Both the position numbers and the translations under genes were made by a program. Under the pieces are notes generated by a model. The model had not been told where the DNA came from, ran no database searches, and worked only from the letters and a program-made list of their open reading frames with translations. A stretch of 63,592 bases of DNA, taken from Bacteroidales bacterium. Its GTDB lineage: Bacteria; Bacteroidota; Bacteroidia; Bacteroidales; CG2-30-32-10. Location: positions 1 to 63,592 of the forward strand of contig DAOQAK010000016.1 in NCBI GenBank assembly GCA_035353855.1. Direction: 5' to 3'. This document shows, piece after piece, positions 19,661 through 28,808 of this stretch. Every line of letters starts with the position of its first letter. The stretch's first letter is position 1.

Positions 19661-20440
19661 ATGAAGTTCGGAATGTGTAATCTTAGCATTGTAGCTGTAA
19701 GACGTGAACCGTCGCATCGCAGCGAAATGGTAACACAGCTTTTATTTGGTGAACTTTTTGAGATTACCGAAAAAACAGATAGTTGGGTTAAGCTTAAAAC
19801 GATATTTGACAATTACGAAGGATGGCTTGATGAAAAACAATTCATGCCGTTGTATTATGAAACTTTTGATAAACTTAGTAATTTCGGCACTTCCATTACA
19901 CTCGACCTGGTGCATGTGCTTACTGACAACACTCGTGATGTAATGATTCCCGTGGTACTTGGAAGTTCGCTGCCCCATGTTGCTAACCATACTTTTTATA
20001 TAGAAGACGGCAAATATACTTATGATGGCATTGTACGGCCTGTAAAGGAAGAAGTAACTGTTGACAAAATCATTGAAAACGCTTTTATGTATCACGATGC
20101 GCCTTACCTTTGGGGAGGACGAAGTCCTTTTGGTATAGACTGTTCTGGATTTACGCAGATGACTTATAAACTTAGCGGGATCAATTTGATGCGTGATGCA
20201 AATCAGCAAGCTACACAAGGCGAAACCATTGAATTTTTATCGGAAGCAAAACCCGGTGATTTGGCATTTTTTGATAATGAAGAAGGGAATATAATTCATA
20301 CAGGAATCATTCTTCCCAACAGCCAGATCATTCATGCTTCGGGAAAAGTCCGGGTTGACACTCTCGACCATGAAGGGATATACAATGCCCAGCTAAAAAA
20401 ATACACACATCGGCTGCGCATCATAAAAAAAATAATATAA
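19661..20440 (+). CDS. NlpC/P60 (C40) cell-wall peptidase with SH3 domains
   Basis: 259 residues. Two SH3b-like domains occupy residues 1-~125 (VAVRREPSHRSEMVTQLLFGE...WVKLK...YEGWLDEKQF). The C-terminal NlpC/P60 domain has the catalytic triad Cys161 (GIDCSGFTQ), His213 (IIHTGI) and His225 (IIHASG). Family members cut gamma-D-Glu-diamino acid bonds in peptidoglycan peptides. No signal peptide is visible, as in YkfC-type enzymes that process recycled muropeptides in the cytosol. A periplasmic role would need an unrecognised export signal. Confidence 0.9.
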   Translation: MKFGMCNLSIVAVRREPSHRSEMVTQLLFGELFEITEKTDSWVKLKTIFDNYEGWLDEKQFMPLYYETFDKLSNFGTSITLDLVHVLTDNTRDVMIPVVLGSSLPHVANHTFYIEDGKYTYDGIVRPVKEEVTVDKIIENAFMYHDAPYLWGGRSPFGIDCSGFTQMTYKLSGINLMRDANQQATQGETIEFLSEAKPGDLAFFDNEEGNIIHTGIILPNSQIIHASGKVRVDTLDHEGIYNAQLKKYTHRLRIIKKII

Positions 20441-20520
20441 TTTTTTCTGTTCTGAAAATATATTCGCTCTTACTTGTTTTGAAAAAATAATCAGAACGAA
20501 ATGCAGATAGAAATATCATT

Positions 20521-20622
20521 TATACCGACAAAAAAAGGTTTGCAAAAATATTTTTTGTTTTCTGTACGGTATAACTCGTTCTAAACAGTTTTGCTTTTGC
20601 AAACCTGATAAGAACGAGTATA
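20521..20622 (+). repeat. 102-bp two-hairpin element, copy A
   Basis: One of three copies of exactly 102 bp (others at 41533-41634, inverted, and 46816-46917). Hairpin 1 is closed by TATACCG (20521-20527) and CGGTATA (20567-20573). Hairpin 2 follows directly, closed by ACTCGTTCT (20574-20582) and AGAACGAGT (20611-20619). GGTTTGCAAAA in loop 1 (20537-20547) is the exact complement of TTTTGCAAACC in loop 2 (20595-20605). Both ends read TATAC inward, then AGGTTTGCAAAA about 16 bp in, so the element also has imperfect terminal inverted repeats. A non-autonomous transposon (MITE) or a structured RNA are both possible. Confidence 0.9.
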
Positions 20623-20799
20623 AAAAAAGTTTTATAACTGAACGAGCAATCCTTTACAAACATTGCCAGCAAGTAAATTCATGAACACTTTGATAAAAAA
20701 ATAAATAGTGAATAAAACAGTTTCATATCAGTAATAATTCTACACCATTTCACTTTAACATTTTTTAACTCCCAAGCTAACATTTTTTAACTTCAATTT

Positions 20800-20832
20800 T
20801 TTGAAATCGTTTCATCTATAATTTTATTTTTG
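20800..20832 (+). promoter_or_regulatory. Candidate promoter of the bat operon
   Basis: TTTG (20800-20803) and TATTTTTG (20825-20832) match the Bacteroidota -33 TTTG and -7 TAnnTTTG boxes, with a 21-bp spacer. They lie just upstream of the moxR start, making them the best promoter candidate in the window. Confidence 0.5.
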
Positions 20833-20844
20833 CACTCAAATTAA

Positions 20845-21852
20845 ATGATATTCTATATGCAAGAAACAATTGATATCCGAGAACTCAACGAAAAGATTCA
20901 AAGAGAAAGTTCTTTTATTGACTTACTTACCATGGAAATGAACAAAGTTATTGTTGGGCAAAAAGCAATGATTGAACGTTTATTGATTGGCATGCTTTCC
21001 AACGGGCATATTTTATTGGAAGGTGTCCCCGGACTGGCAAAAACATTAGCGATTAAAACCCTTGCCAAAACCATCAATGCAAAATTCAACAGGATACAGT
21101 TCACCCCCGACCTGCTTCCTGCCGACTTAATCGGTACTATGGTTTACAGCCAGAAGACAGAAGAATTCAAAGTGAAGAAAGGGCCTATCTTTGCTAACTT
21201 TATTCTTGCCGATGAGATAAACCGTTCCCCGGCAAAAGTGCAAAGTGCATTACTCGAAGCCATGCAGGAACGCCAGGTTACTATTGGTGAAAATACCTAT
21301 CCTCTTGAAGAACCCTTTCTTGTTCTTGCTACACAAAACCCCATTGAACAGGAAGGAACTTACCCACTGCCCGAAGCACAGGTAGACCGTTTCATGTTGA
21401 AAATCGTTATCGGTTATCCGAACAAACAAGATGAAAAACTGATTATCCGCGAAAACATGAACATGTCGCTTCCTACAGCAAATACAATACTTTCGCCCGA
21501 TGATATTTTAAAAGCACGCCAGATTGTCCGTGAAGTTTACATGGATGAAAAAATAGAAAATTATATCACTGATATTGTTTTCGCAACAAGAAACCCGGAG
21601 GAATATAAACTTCCGAAATTTAAAAGTATGATCAATTACGGTGGTTCGCCACGTGCAAGCATTAATCTTGCAATTGCTTCAAAAGCCTATGCTTTCCTGA
21701 AACGCCGTGGTTATGTAATTCCCGAAGATGTGCGTGCGGTTTGTCATGATGTGCTGCGTCACCGAATCGGGTTGACTTACGAAGCCGAAGCTGAAAATAT
21801 CACAACCGAAGAAATCATCAATGAGATTTTAAACACCGTTGAAGTACCCTAA
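20845..21852 (+). CDS. moxR: MoxR family AAA+ ATPase
   Basis: 335 residues. Walker A is GVPGLAKT (60-67), Walker B is ILADEINRSP, and TQNPIEQEGTYPLPEAQVDRF carries sensor 1 and the arginine region. MoxR ATPases act as chaperones that load or activate partner proteins with von Willebrand A (vWA) domains. Here it heads the bat operon, followed by DUF58 and two vWA proteins, the standard arrangement. A second in-frame ATG at 20857 (MQETIDIREL) is an equally plausible start. Confidence 0.95.
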   Translation: MIFYMQETIDIRELNEKIQRESSFIDLLTMEMNKVIVGQKAMIERLLIGMLSNGHILLEGVPGLAKTLAIKTLAKTINAKFNRIQFTPDLLPADLIGTMVYSQKTEEFKVKKGPIFANFILADEINRSPAKVQSALLEAMQERQVTIGENTYPLEEPFLVLATQNPIEQEGTYPLPEAQVDRFMLKIVIGYPNKQDEKLIIRENMNMSLPTANTILSPDDILKARQIVREVYMDEKIENYITDIVFATRNPEEYKLPKFKSMINYGGSPRASINLAIASKAYAFLKRRGYVIPEDVRAVCHDVLRHRIGLTYEAEAENITTEEIINEILNTVEVP

Positions 21853-21897
21853 TCTAAAAATTCTGAATTCATCATTCTTAATTCTGAATTAATAAAA

Positions 21898-22770
21898 ATG
21901 GAAACCAGCGAACTGATAAAAAAAGTAAGAAAGATTGAGATCAAGACACGTGGATTGTCAGACCAAATCTTTTCGGGGCAATATCACACAGCCTTTAAAG
22001 GAAAAGGTATGGCGTTCAGCGAAGTCCGCGAATACCAGTATGGCGATGATATCCGCTCCATCGACTGGAATGTTACGGCACGTTTCAATCATCCTTATAT
22101 AAAAATATTTGATGAAGAACGTGAACTGACGGTTATGCTTCTGATTGACATCAGCGGCTCTAATGAATTCGGTACCCAGAAACAACTAAAAAGAGAACTT
22201 ATTACTGAAGTTGCTGCAGTTCTTTCATTCTCGGCAATCCGTAACAATGATAAAGTTGGAGTTATTTTCTTCAGCACTAAAGTGGAAAAATTTATTCCAC
22301 CAAAAAAAGGAACATTCCATATTCTCAGAATTATCAGGGAACTTATCAATATTAAACCGGAAAATAATGGTACGGATATTACGGAAGCATTAAAATTTTT
22401 CACTAATGCAATTAAGAAAAGGAGTATTTCTTTCATCATCTCCGACTTTATTGGAAAGGATTTCGAAGAAGCTTTAAAAATTGCAAACAGGAAACATGAT
22501 GTGATAGCCTTGAAAATTAATGACCTTAGAGAGAAAGAAATTCCAGACGTCGGGCTGATGCGTGTTAAAGATGCAGAAACAGGAAAAACCCATTGGATAG
22601 ATACTTCCAGTAAAGTGTTAAGAGAAATGTATAAGAAGTATAAAATGGATGAATCGGAAAAACTGAAAAATATTTTTATTAAAAGTGGCGTCGATTCTGT
22701 TGAACTTGATACCGGTGAAGATTTTATAAAACCATTAAAAAAATTATTTAAGAAACGGGAAGCAAGATGA
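21898..22770 (+). CDS. DUF58 (vWA-like) protein
   Basis: 290 residues. The DUF58 signature YQYGDDIRSIDWNVTARFNHPYIK lies at ~47-70, followed by a vWA-like fold with a MIDAS-type DISGS motif (LLIDISGSNEFG). DUF58 proteins are the usual partner of MoxR and are required for the function of the vWA system, probably forming a complex at the membrane. It is the second gene of the bat operon, 45 bp after moxR, with AT-rich repeats (ATTCTGAATT type) in the spacer. Confidence 0.93.
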   Translation: METSELIKKVRKIEIKTRGLSDQIFSGQYHTAFKGKGMAFSEVREYQYGDDIRSIDWNVTARFNHPYIKIFDEERELTVMLLIDISGSNEFGTQKQLKRELITEVAAVLSFSAIRNNDKVGVIFFSTKVEKFIPPKKGTFHILRIIRELINIKPENNGTDITEALKFFTNAIKKRSISFIISDFIGKDFEEALKIANRKHDVIALKINDLREKEIPDVGLMRVKDAETGKTHWIDTSSKVLREMYKKYKMDESEKLKNIFIKSGVDSVELDTGEDFIKPLKKLFKKREAR

Positions 22771-22802
22771 TTTTAATGACAATTTTAGATTTAAGATTTT
22801 AG

Positions 22803-22816
22803 TCCGCCGCGACGGA
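22803..22816. repeat. TCCGCC-type palindrome, copy 1
   Basis: TCCGCCGCGACGGA, an imperfect 14-bp palindrome, GC-rich in an AT-rich spacer. It is flanked on both sides by TTAG. Related copies are at 26855, 43740 and 61599. Confidence 0.7.
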
Positions 22817-22849
22817 TTAGATTTATGATTAAAAAAAATTGATTCAATG

Positions 22850-22874
22850 TCATCCTGAGTTCATCGAAGGATGA
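22850..22874. repeat. REP-like hairpin with GAGTTCATCGA loop, copy 1
   Basis: TCATCCT / AGGATGA stem around GAGTTCATCGA. The same loop with a different stem (GTCAGTCT/AGACTGAC) is at 32204-32230, and a relative is at 36231-36253. Conservation of the loop with compensated stems suggests a structured dispersed repeat known in many Bacteroidota genomes. Confidence 0.7.
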
Positions 22875-22988
22875 TAAAAGTCAAAGCAAACAAACTAAAA
22901 ACGACGAACAATAAACGAGGTATAGGGTATAAAGGTATAAAGGAATATTTTAAAAATGAAAGTAACAATTATCTATTTGAAATAAAAA

Positions 22989-24002
22989 ATGATTAAAAAA
23001 CTTTTCATATTATCTTTTTTCATAAGCAGTATTCATTATTCAGGTTTGGCGCAGGATGTAAAAGCTTCTGCTAAGCTCGACTCAAATAAGATACTTATTG
23101 GCGACCAGGTAAAAATGAAACTGCAACTCAGTTTTCCTTCTAAGACATTAGTAGTATGGCCTGAGTTGAACGATTCCTTATCTGGTAAAATTGAAATCAT
23201 TCAGAAATCAAAAATCGACACAGTAAAAGGTACAAATAATCTTACATTAAACCAGGTCTACACATTATCTGCTTACGATTCCGGCAGCTTTTATATTCCA
23301 CAGATTTCTTTCAAATACAAAAACACCGGAGATACAGGATTCGCGACGATATTAACCGATTCAATTCTTCTTAATGTAAATACAATAGCCGTTGATACAA
23401 CTAAAGCAATCAAAGATATAAAAGGTCCTTTGGATGTTCCTTTCAACTGGAAAGCGCTTATCCCTTATGTTGCCGGTGGTATTGCCCTGGTTGCAATAAT
23501 TGTACTGCTTATATATTATTTTCAGAAAAAGAAAAAAGGAGGAAAATTCTTTATCGATTTTTCAAAGCCACCATTGCCTGCACATGAAATTGCTTTGCTT
23601 GCGCTTGAAGAATTAAAAAATAAAAAGCTCTGGCAAAATAATAAAGTCAAAGAATATTATACAGAGCTATCCGATATTATAAGAATATATATTGAAAAAA
23701 GATTTTCAGTAAACGCGATGGAAATGACTTCCGATGAAATTATTTCCACCTTCAGGAGTATTGATATTGCTAATGACTTAAAAGATAAACTGCGGCAATT
23801 ATTTATTTTATCGGACCTGGTAAAATTTGCTAAAGCCAATCCATTACCAAACGAACATGATCTGAATTTTTTAAATGCACAATCGTTTGTAAAAGATACC
23901 ATACCTGTTTTTATTCCTGCAATTGCTGAAGAAATGAAAAACAAAGAAGCTGAAAATAATTTTCCTGTAAACGAAAAGAAGGAGGATAAAAGCAATGCTT
24001 AG
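22989..24002 (+). CDS. BatD-like / DUF4381-like membrane protein of the bat operon
   Basis: 337 residues. A signal peptide ends at about GLAQ. The first ~145 mature residues are a beta-rich, BatD/oxygen-tolerance-like domain (VKASAKLDSNKILIGDQVKMKLQLSFP). One membrane helix (ALIPYVAGGIALVAIIVLLIYYF, ~157-179) leads to a basic stretch and a helical cytosolic domain (HEIALLALEELKNKKLW...YYTELSDIIRIYIEKRF) of the DUF4381 type. It overlaps the start of batA by 8 bp, so translation is coupled. It sits in the slot usually occupied by a hypothetical gene in Bacteroidota bat operons. Confidence 0.8.
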   Translation: MIKKLFILSFFISSIHYSGLAQDVKASAKLDSNKILIGDQVKMKLQLSFPSKTLVVWPELNDSLSGKIEIIQKSKIDTVKGTNNLTLNQVYTLSAYDSGSFYIPQISFKYKNTGDTGFATILTDSILLNVNTIAVDTTKAIKDIKGPLDVPFNWKALIPYVAGGIALVAIIVLLIYYFQKKKKGGKFFIDFSKPPLPAHEIALLALEELKNKKLWQNNKVKEYYTELSDIIRIYIEKRFSVNAMEMTSDEIISTFRSIDIANDLKDKLRQLFILSDLVKFAKANPLPNEHDLNFLNAQSFVKDTIPVFIPAIAEEMKNKEAENNFPVNEKKEDKSNA

Positions 24003-24990
24003 CCTTTTTGCACATCCGGCTTTATTAATACTGATACCGGTAATAATTCCGCTAATGGCTGTATGGTATTGGTTCAGGCATAAACAAAATAATGCCGACA
24101 TCCAGGTATCCGACACGTCGGTATTAAAAAAAGCCCCGCGAACATTACGGCAGCGGATGTATCATGGTTTATTTATTTTACGAATGCTTGCAGTGATATT
24201 AATTATCATTGCCATTGCTCGTCCACAAACCAGCAGCAGCGGGACAGACATAAGTGTTGAAGGAATCGATATAGTTATGGCAATGGATATATCGGGAACT
24301 ATGCTTGCCGAAGATTTTAAACCCAATCGTCTTGAAGCTTCCAAACAAGTTGCCATGGACTTTATTGATGGCAGACCTAACGACCGTATTGGTCTTGTTG
24401 TTTTCAGTGGTGAGGCTTTTACTCAATGTCCGCTTACTACCGACCACGCCGTAATGAAAAATCTTTTCAAAGATATTTACAGCGGGATGATCGATGATGG
24501 CACTGCTATTGGCGATGGACTTGCTACAGCCGTGAACCGCTTAAGAAAAAGTGAAGCGGTCAGCAAAGTTATTATCCTTTTAACTGACGGAATAAATAAT
24601 ACCGGGGCTATTGACCCTACTACTGCTGCTGAAATTGCAAAACTATACGGAATACGTTTGTATACTATTGGTGTAGGAACTTTAGGAATGGCGCCCTACC
24701 CTTTTAAAAATAGTTTAGGCGGTATCACTTATCAAAATGTAGATGTAAAAATTGATGAAACGCTTTTAAACAGCATGGCTGAACTTACCGGTGGAAAATA
24801 TTTCAGGGCAACCAATAAAGCCAAACTTGAAGAAATTTATAAAGAAATAGATAAACTTGAAAAATCAAAAATTGATGAAACAAGCTTTAATATTAAAACC
24901 GAAAAGTTCCTGCCTTTTGTTTTGGCAGCATTAGCTTTGTTACTTATTGAATTATTTTCACGTTACCTTATTTATCGTAGTATACCATAA
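23995..24990 (+). CDS. batA: BatA, vWA domain aerotolerance protein
   Basis: 331 residues. Two N-terminal membrane helices (residues ~8-25 and ~58-76), then a vWA domain with MIDAS start D98-I-S100-G-T102 and TDGINNTG, then a C-terminal membrane helix (FVLAALALLLIELF). The vWA domain therefore faces the periplasm between membrane anchors. BatA is one of two paired vWA proteins of the Bacteroides aerotolerance operon; its molecular partner is not settled. It overlaps the upstream gene by 8 bp and precedes batB by 11 bp. Confidence 0.93.
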   Translation: MLSLFAHPALLILIPVIIPLMAVWYWFRHKQNNADIQVSDTSVLKKAPRTLRQRMYHGLFILRMLAVILIIIAIARPQTSSSGTDISVEGIDIVMAMDISGTMLAEDFKPNRLEASKQVAMDFIDGRPNDRIGLVVFSGEAFTQCPLTTDHAVMKNLFKDIYSGMIDDGTAIGDGLATAVNRLRKSEAVSKVIILLTDGINNTGAIDPTTAAEIAKLYGIRLYTIGVGTLGMAPYPFKNSLGGITYQNVDVKIDETLLNSMAELTGGKYFRATNKAKLEEIYKEIDKLEKSKIDETSFNIKTEKFLPFVLAALALLLIELFSRYLIYRSIP

Positions 24991-25001
24991 TAATTAAAAT
25001 T

Positions 25002-26045
25002 ATGCAGTTTGCAAATCCATATTATCTCTATTTACTTCTGGTTATACCTGTATTCGTGTTGTTATATTTTTTATTGAACCGTTGGAAAAGAAAAACATAT
25101 GAAAAATTTGGCGACACTTCCGTTATAACACAACTGATGCCTGAAGTATCGGAAATAAAACCGGTAATCAAATTAACTTTAAGAATGATTGCCGTAGCTC
25201 TTTTAGTTATTGCAATAGCACGTCCGCAAACAGGCGCCAAACTTGCCAAAGCAAAACATAAAGGTGTTGAGCTAATGATACTGCTCGATGTTTCAAACAG
25301 TATGCTTGCACAGGATATAAAACCCAACCGCCTTGATCGCGCAAAACTGGCTATTCAAAAATTAATGGACCAGCTCGATAATGATAAAATAGGTATTATT
25401 GTTTTTGCCGGAAAACCTTATGTACAGCTACCTATCACTTTCGATTACGCTGCCGGAAAACTTTTCCTATCAACAATTTCCACCGATATGATCCCTACGC
25501 AGGGAACCGCTATTGGCGCTGCAATCGACATGGCAATGAATTCTTTTAGCTTTACCGATAAAACAAAAAATAAAGCCATCATTATTATTTCCGATGGAGA
25601 AAATCACGAGGACGATGCTGTAGCTTCTGCCAAAGCTGCTGTTGACAAAGGAGTTTATGTTCATACTATTGGTATAGGTTCCACTGAAGGTAGTCCTATT
25701 CCTATTAAAGGAAAATCAGGAAACAGTTTTAAACAGGACAATGAAGGAAAAACGGTTGTAACAAAACTGAATGAAACCATGCTTCAGGAAATTTCAACTG
25801 CGGGAAAAGGAATTTATGTTCATGCATCCAATGCTGATGTGGGCCTTACAAAAATCATGGATGAAATCGACAAAATGGAGAAGAAAGAATTTGATGAAAA
25901 AATATATTCCGATTACGAAGACCAGTACCAGTATTTCATTGCATTCGCTTTATTCTTCATGCTTTGGGAATTATTTATCTTTGAACGTAAAAGCAAATGG
26001 TATTATAAACTGAATATCTTTGGCGAAAATAAAAAAGTAAACTAA
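25002..26045 (+). CDS. batB: BatB, vWA domain aerotolerance protein
   Basis: 347 residues, the same architecture as BatA: N-terminal helices (LYLLLVIPVFVLLYFLL and ~58-73), vWA domain with MIDAS D96-V-S98-N-S100 and ISDGENHEDDA, and a C-terminal helix (YFIAFALFFMLWELFIF). Paired BatA/BatB proteins are thought to assemble with BatC and BatE in the periplasm. It is followed by batC after 22 bp. Confidence 0.93.
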   Translation: MQFANPYYLYLLLVIPVFVLLYFLLNRWKRKTYEKFGDTSVITQLMPEVSEIKPVIKLTLRMIAVALLVIAIARPQTGAKLAKAKHKGVELMILLDVSNSMLAQDIKPNRLDRAKLAIQKLMDQLDNDKIGIIVFAGKPYVQLPITFDYAAGKLFLSTISTDMIPTQGTAIGAAIDMAMNSFSFTDKTKNKAIIIISDGENHEDDAVASAKAAVDKGVYVHTIGIGSTEGSPIPIKGKSGNSFKQDNEGKTVVTKLNETMLQEISTAGKGIYVHASNADVGLTKIMDEIDKMEKKEFDEKIYSDYEDQYQYFIAFALFFMLWELFIFERKSKWYYKLNIFGENKKVN

Positions 26046-26067
26046 CTAAAAAGTATTGAACGATTTT

Positions 26068-26808
26068 ATGTTTTTGAAAAAAAATATCATATTAATTCTT
26101 TTGCTTGCAGGCTTCTCCGCTTTTTCACAAAATGCCAATAACCTTATACGTAAAGGGAATTCGCAATATAATAGCGGCAGTTATAAAGATGCTGAAGTTA
26201 CCTATAGAAAATCACTGGAGAAAGATTCGAATAATATCAGGGCTAAATTCAACCTTGCCGATGCATTATATAAACAAGGTAATTATGCAGAAGCATTAAA
26301 AACATTCAGCTCACTTATCGACAGTACTCTCGATAAATCAACACGTGCAAAAATATACCATAACTTAGGTAATGCTCTTTTGCAATCGAAAAAATACGAG
26401 GAAAGCATTGAAGCTTACAAAAATGCTCTCCGTGATAATCCAAACGATATGGATACCAAATATAATCTTTCCTATGCTTTAAAATATTTGCAGAAACAAA
26501 AACAGCAGCAGCAACAAAATAAAGACAACAAGGATAAGAAAGATGAGAATAAAGATAAAAAAGATGATCAGAATAAAAATGACGAAAATAAAGACAAGAA
26601 TAAACAGGGAGAAAATAAACAAGACGAAAAAAAGCAGGATGATAAAAAAGAGCAAGAGAAAAAACAACAACAGAAAAGTAACCAGCTAACAAAAGATGAT
26701 GCACAACGCATGCTTGATGCACTTAATAATAAAGATAAAAATTTGCAGGATAAATTGAATGAAGAAAAAGTAAAAGCGGTACAGATACAGGTGGAGAAAG
26801 ATTGGTAG
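26068..26808 (+). CDS. batC: BatC, TPR protein with a charged tail
   Basis: 246 residues from the ATG at 26068 (MFLKKNIILILLLAGFSAFSQ, a clear signal peptide); an upstream TTG only adds four residues. Three to four tetratricopeptide repeats span ~22-140 (e.g. AKFNLADALYKQGNYAEALKTF, HNLGNALLQSKKYEESIEAYKNAL). They are followed by a ~65-residue low-complexity stretch almost entirely of Lys, Gln, Asp, Asn and Glu, and a short helical end. It is a periplasmic scaffold for the Bat complex. Confidence 0.9.
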   Translation: MFLKKNIILILLLAGFSAFSQNANNLIRKGNSQYNSGSYKDAEVTYRKSLEKDSNNIRAKFNLADALYKQGNYAEALKTFSSLIDSTLDKSTRAKIYHNLGNALLQSKKYEESIEAYKNALRDNPNDMDTKYNLSYALKYLQKQKQQQQQNKDNKDKKDENKDKKDDQNKNDENKDKNKQGENKQDEKKQDDKKEQEKKQQQKSNQLTKDDAQRMLDALNNKDKNLQDKLNEEKVKAVQIQVEKDW

Positions 26809-26854
26809 AGAGAATTAAAAATTCAGAATTAAGATTTAAGAATTAAGAATTGAG

Positions 26855-26868
26855 TCCGCCGCGGCGGA
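26855..26868. repeat. TCCGCC-type palindrome, copy 2
   Basis: TCCGCCGCGGCGGA, a perfect 14-bp palindrome in the spacer between batC and batD. It lies next to AT-rich AATTAAGAATT-type short repeats at ~26817-26851. Confidence 0.75.
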
Positions 26869-26942
26869 TCAGGATTAGGAAAAAAATAATAAATAAAAAA
26901 GATATTTTTGAAAGTGATAAATTTGTTCATCGAAAAATAAGA

Positions 26943-28808
26943 ATGAAAAGGTATATTCAAATATTATTAGTCCTTATTATTTCATTTGCTTCATTTGAAA
27001 CAAATGCGCAGAAACTTACTGCCAGTTGCAAATACTCAAAAATAGCACTGGATAAATCATTCCAGGTTACTTATACGCTCACTGATGGAAGTGCTTCCCA
27101 GTTTTCGGGTCCTGCATTTGCAGGATTCACAATATTAGGCGGACCTTATAGCAGCAGCAGCAGCCAGGTTTCAATTATAAACGGAAGTGTTACCAGTGTT
27201 GTTAAAACATCATGGACCTATCAACTGCAACCTAAAGCTATCGGGAAATACACTATTGATGCAGCAAAAGCAAATGTAAACGGTTCATGGGTTTCTTCCG
27301 ATAAAATATCTATCGAAGTTACAGCAAGCACTTCAACCAATGCAACCACAAGCACTAATTCCAACAGCAATTCAAAATCTTCAACTTCAACAACTACATC
27401 TACAGATGTATCAGGCAGCGATATTTTTATAAAAGCTTATGCTGATAAAACCAATCCTTATGAAGGAGAACAGGTTATTATCACTTATAAGATCTACACT
27501 CTTATTCCTGTTTTACAATATAACATTGATAAACTCCCTGCATTTACCGGGTTCTGGTCGGAAGACATTACCGATAAAAATGCAAAAATCACCCAATCAA
27601 CTGAGATCATCAATAATAAAAAATATACGGTTGCCGAAATTCGTAAAGTAATTTTATTCCCTGAGAAATCAGGTGCATTAAAAATCGATCCGCTCAATAT
27701 GGAGTGTATTGTTCAGGTTGCAAGCAAGCAGCAATACAGGGATCCGTTTGCCGATTTCTTTAACGACCCCTTCTTCAGTGGTTCATTCAACACGTATAGC
27801 CAGGAGAAAAAAACAGTAACTTCAAATTTACTTACAATTAATGTTAAGCCTTTGCCTACTACAAATCAGCCGGCTGATTTTAAAAACAGTGTGGGTTCAT
27901 ATACTTTTTCTGCCGAACTGGATAAAACAAAACTAAAAACTAACGAAGCAGCCAATCTCACTTTCAAAATAAAAGGTTCAGGAAACCTTAGTCTTGCTGA
28001 ACTCCCCGAGATCGATTTCCCGGCCGATTTTGAAACTTACGACCCGGATATAAAAGATAATATTGTAGCAACAGCAGCAGGGGTAAGCGGGGCAAAGACC
28101 TTTAACTATCTTATCATACCACGCAGTGCAGGCGACTTTACCATCAAGCCCGTAAAATTCTGTTATTTTAATTTAAACACGAAATCATATGTTACTTTAG
28201 AATCACCGGAATTTAAATTACATGTTGATAAAGGAAGCGGCAGCGAAGAAGCTACTGTCAGCAATGCCAATAAGGAAGATATTAAATACCTGAACAGCGA
28301 TATTCATTACATCAAATCAACACCTGTGTTTCTTTCTAAAACAGGAACTTTCTTTTATGCCTCTCCCCTTTTCTACGGCATCATTGCATTGCCAATAATA
28401 TTATTCCTTTTATTCGTTATCATTTATCGCAAAAAACTTAAAGAAAACAGCAACATCGCGCTGATGCGAAATAAAAAAGCCACCAAGGTTGCACGCAAAC
28501 GGTTGAATACAGCCAGCATTCTTTTAAAAGAAAATAAAAAAGAAGAATTCCTCGATGAAGTGTTCAAAGCGCTATGGGGTTATGTAAGCGACAAGCTGAA
28601 TATCCCGCTTTCGGAACTTTCTAAAGAAACAGTGAATGATAAATTTGTTACTAAAAATGTGAACGAAGAAATTTCAAAACAGTTTATTGAAACACTCAAC
28701 AATTGTGAGTTTGCACGCTTTGCACCTGATGATGGTTCAATCACTATCAGCACAATATACAACGATGCCATTGGTATAATAACTAAAATGGAGGATGAAC
28801 TGAAATGA
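26943..28808 (+). CDS. batD: BatD, large membrane-anchored aerotolerance protein
   Basis: About 621 residues from the ATG at 26943 (MKRYIQILLVLIISFASFETNAQ, a signal peptide). An upstream TTG would run through the palindromic repeat and give a nonsensical Arg/Lys-rich leader, so I reject it. The mature protein is beta-rich with repeated oxygen-tolerance domains and a Ser/Thr/Asn-rich linker (~135-155). A membrane helix (YGIIALPIILFLLFVIIYRKK) leads to a helical cytosolic tail. It overlaps batE by 4 bp (ATGA). Confidence 0.92.
   Translation: MKRYIQILLVLIISFASFETNAQKLTASCKYSKIALDKSFQVTYTLTDGSASQFSGPAFAGFTILGGPYSSSSSQVSIINGSVTSVVKTSWTYQLQPKAIGKYTIDAAKANVNGSWVSSDKISIEVTASTSTNATTSTNSNSNSKSSTSTTTSTDVSGSDIFIKAYADKTNPYEGEQVIITYKIYTLIPVLQYNIDKLPAFTGFWSEDITDKNAKITQSTEIINNKKYTVAEIRKVILFPEKSGALKIDPLNMECIVQVASKQQYRDPFADFFNDPFFSGSFNTYSQEKKTVTSNLLTINVKPLPTTNQPADFKNSVGSYTFSAELDKTKLKTNEAANLTFKIKGSGNLSLAELPEIDFPADFETYDPDIKDNIVATAAGVSGAKTFNYLIIPRSAGDFTIKPVKFCYFNLNTKSYVTLESPEFKLHVDKGSGSEEATVSNANKEDIKYLNSDIHYIKSTPVFLSKTGTFFYASPLFYGIIALPIILFLLFVIIYRKKLKENSNIALMRNKKATKVARKRLNTASILLKENKKEEFLDEVFKALWGYVSDKLNIPLSELSKETVNDKFVTKNVNEEISKQFIETLNNCEFARFAPDDGSITISTIYNDAIGIITKMEDELK

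Larger units (their letters stand above)
20441..20844. other. 404-bp intergenic region before the bat operon
   Basis: This region holds copy A of the 102-bp element (20521-20622) and, at its end, a promoter-like pair of boxes for the bat operon (20800-20832). The middle (20623-20799) is AT-rich and contains several TTTTTTAAC words (e.g. around 20761 and 20783). Nothing else is recognised. Confidence 0.6.

Noticed and set aside
26315..26722. A long minus-strand ORF opposite batC.
   Set aside because: Antisense of the TPR and Lys/Gln-rich batC sequence; no signal, motif or neighbour supports it.
26850..26942. A TTG start extending BatD by 31 residues.
   Set aside because: The extension runs through the TCCGCC palindrome and gives a basic leader ahead of a perfect signal peptide starting at 26943.
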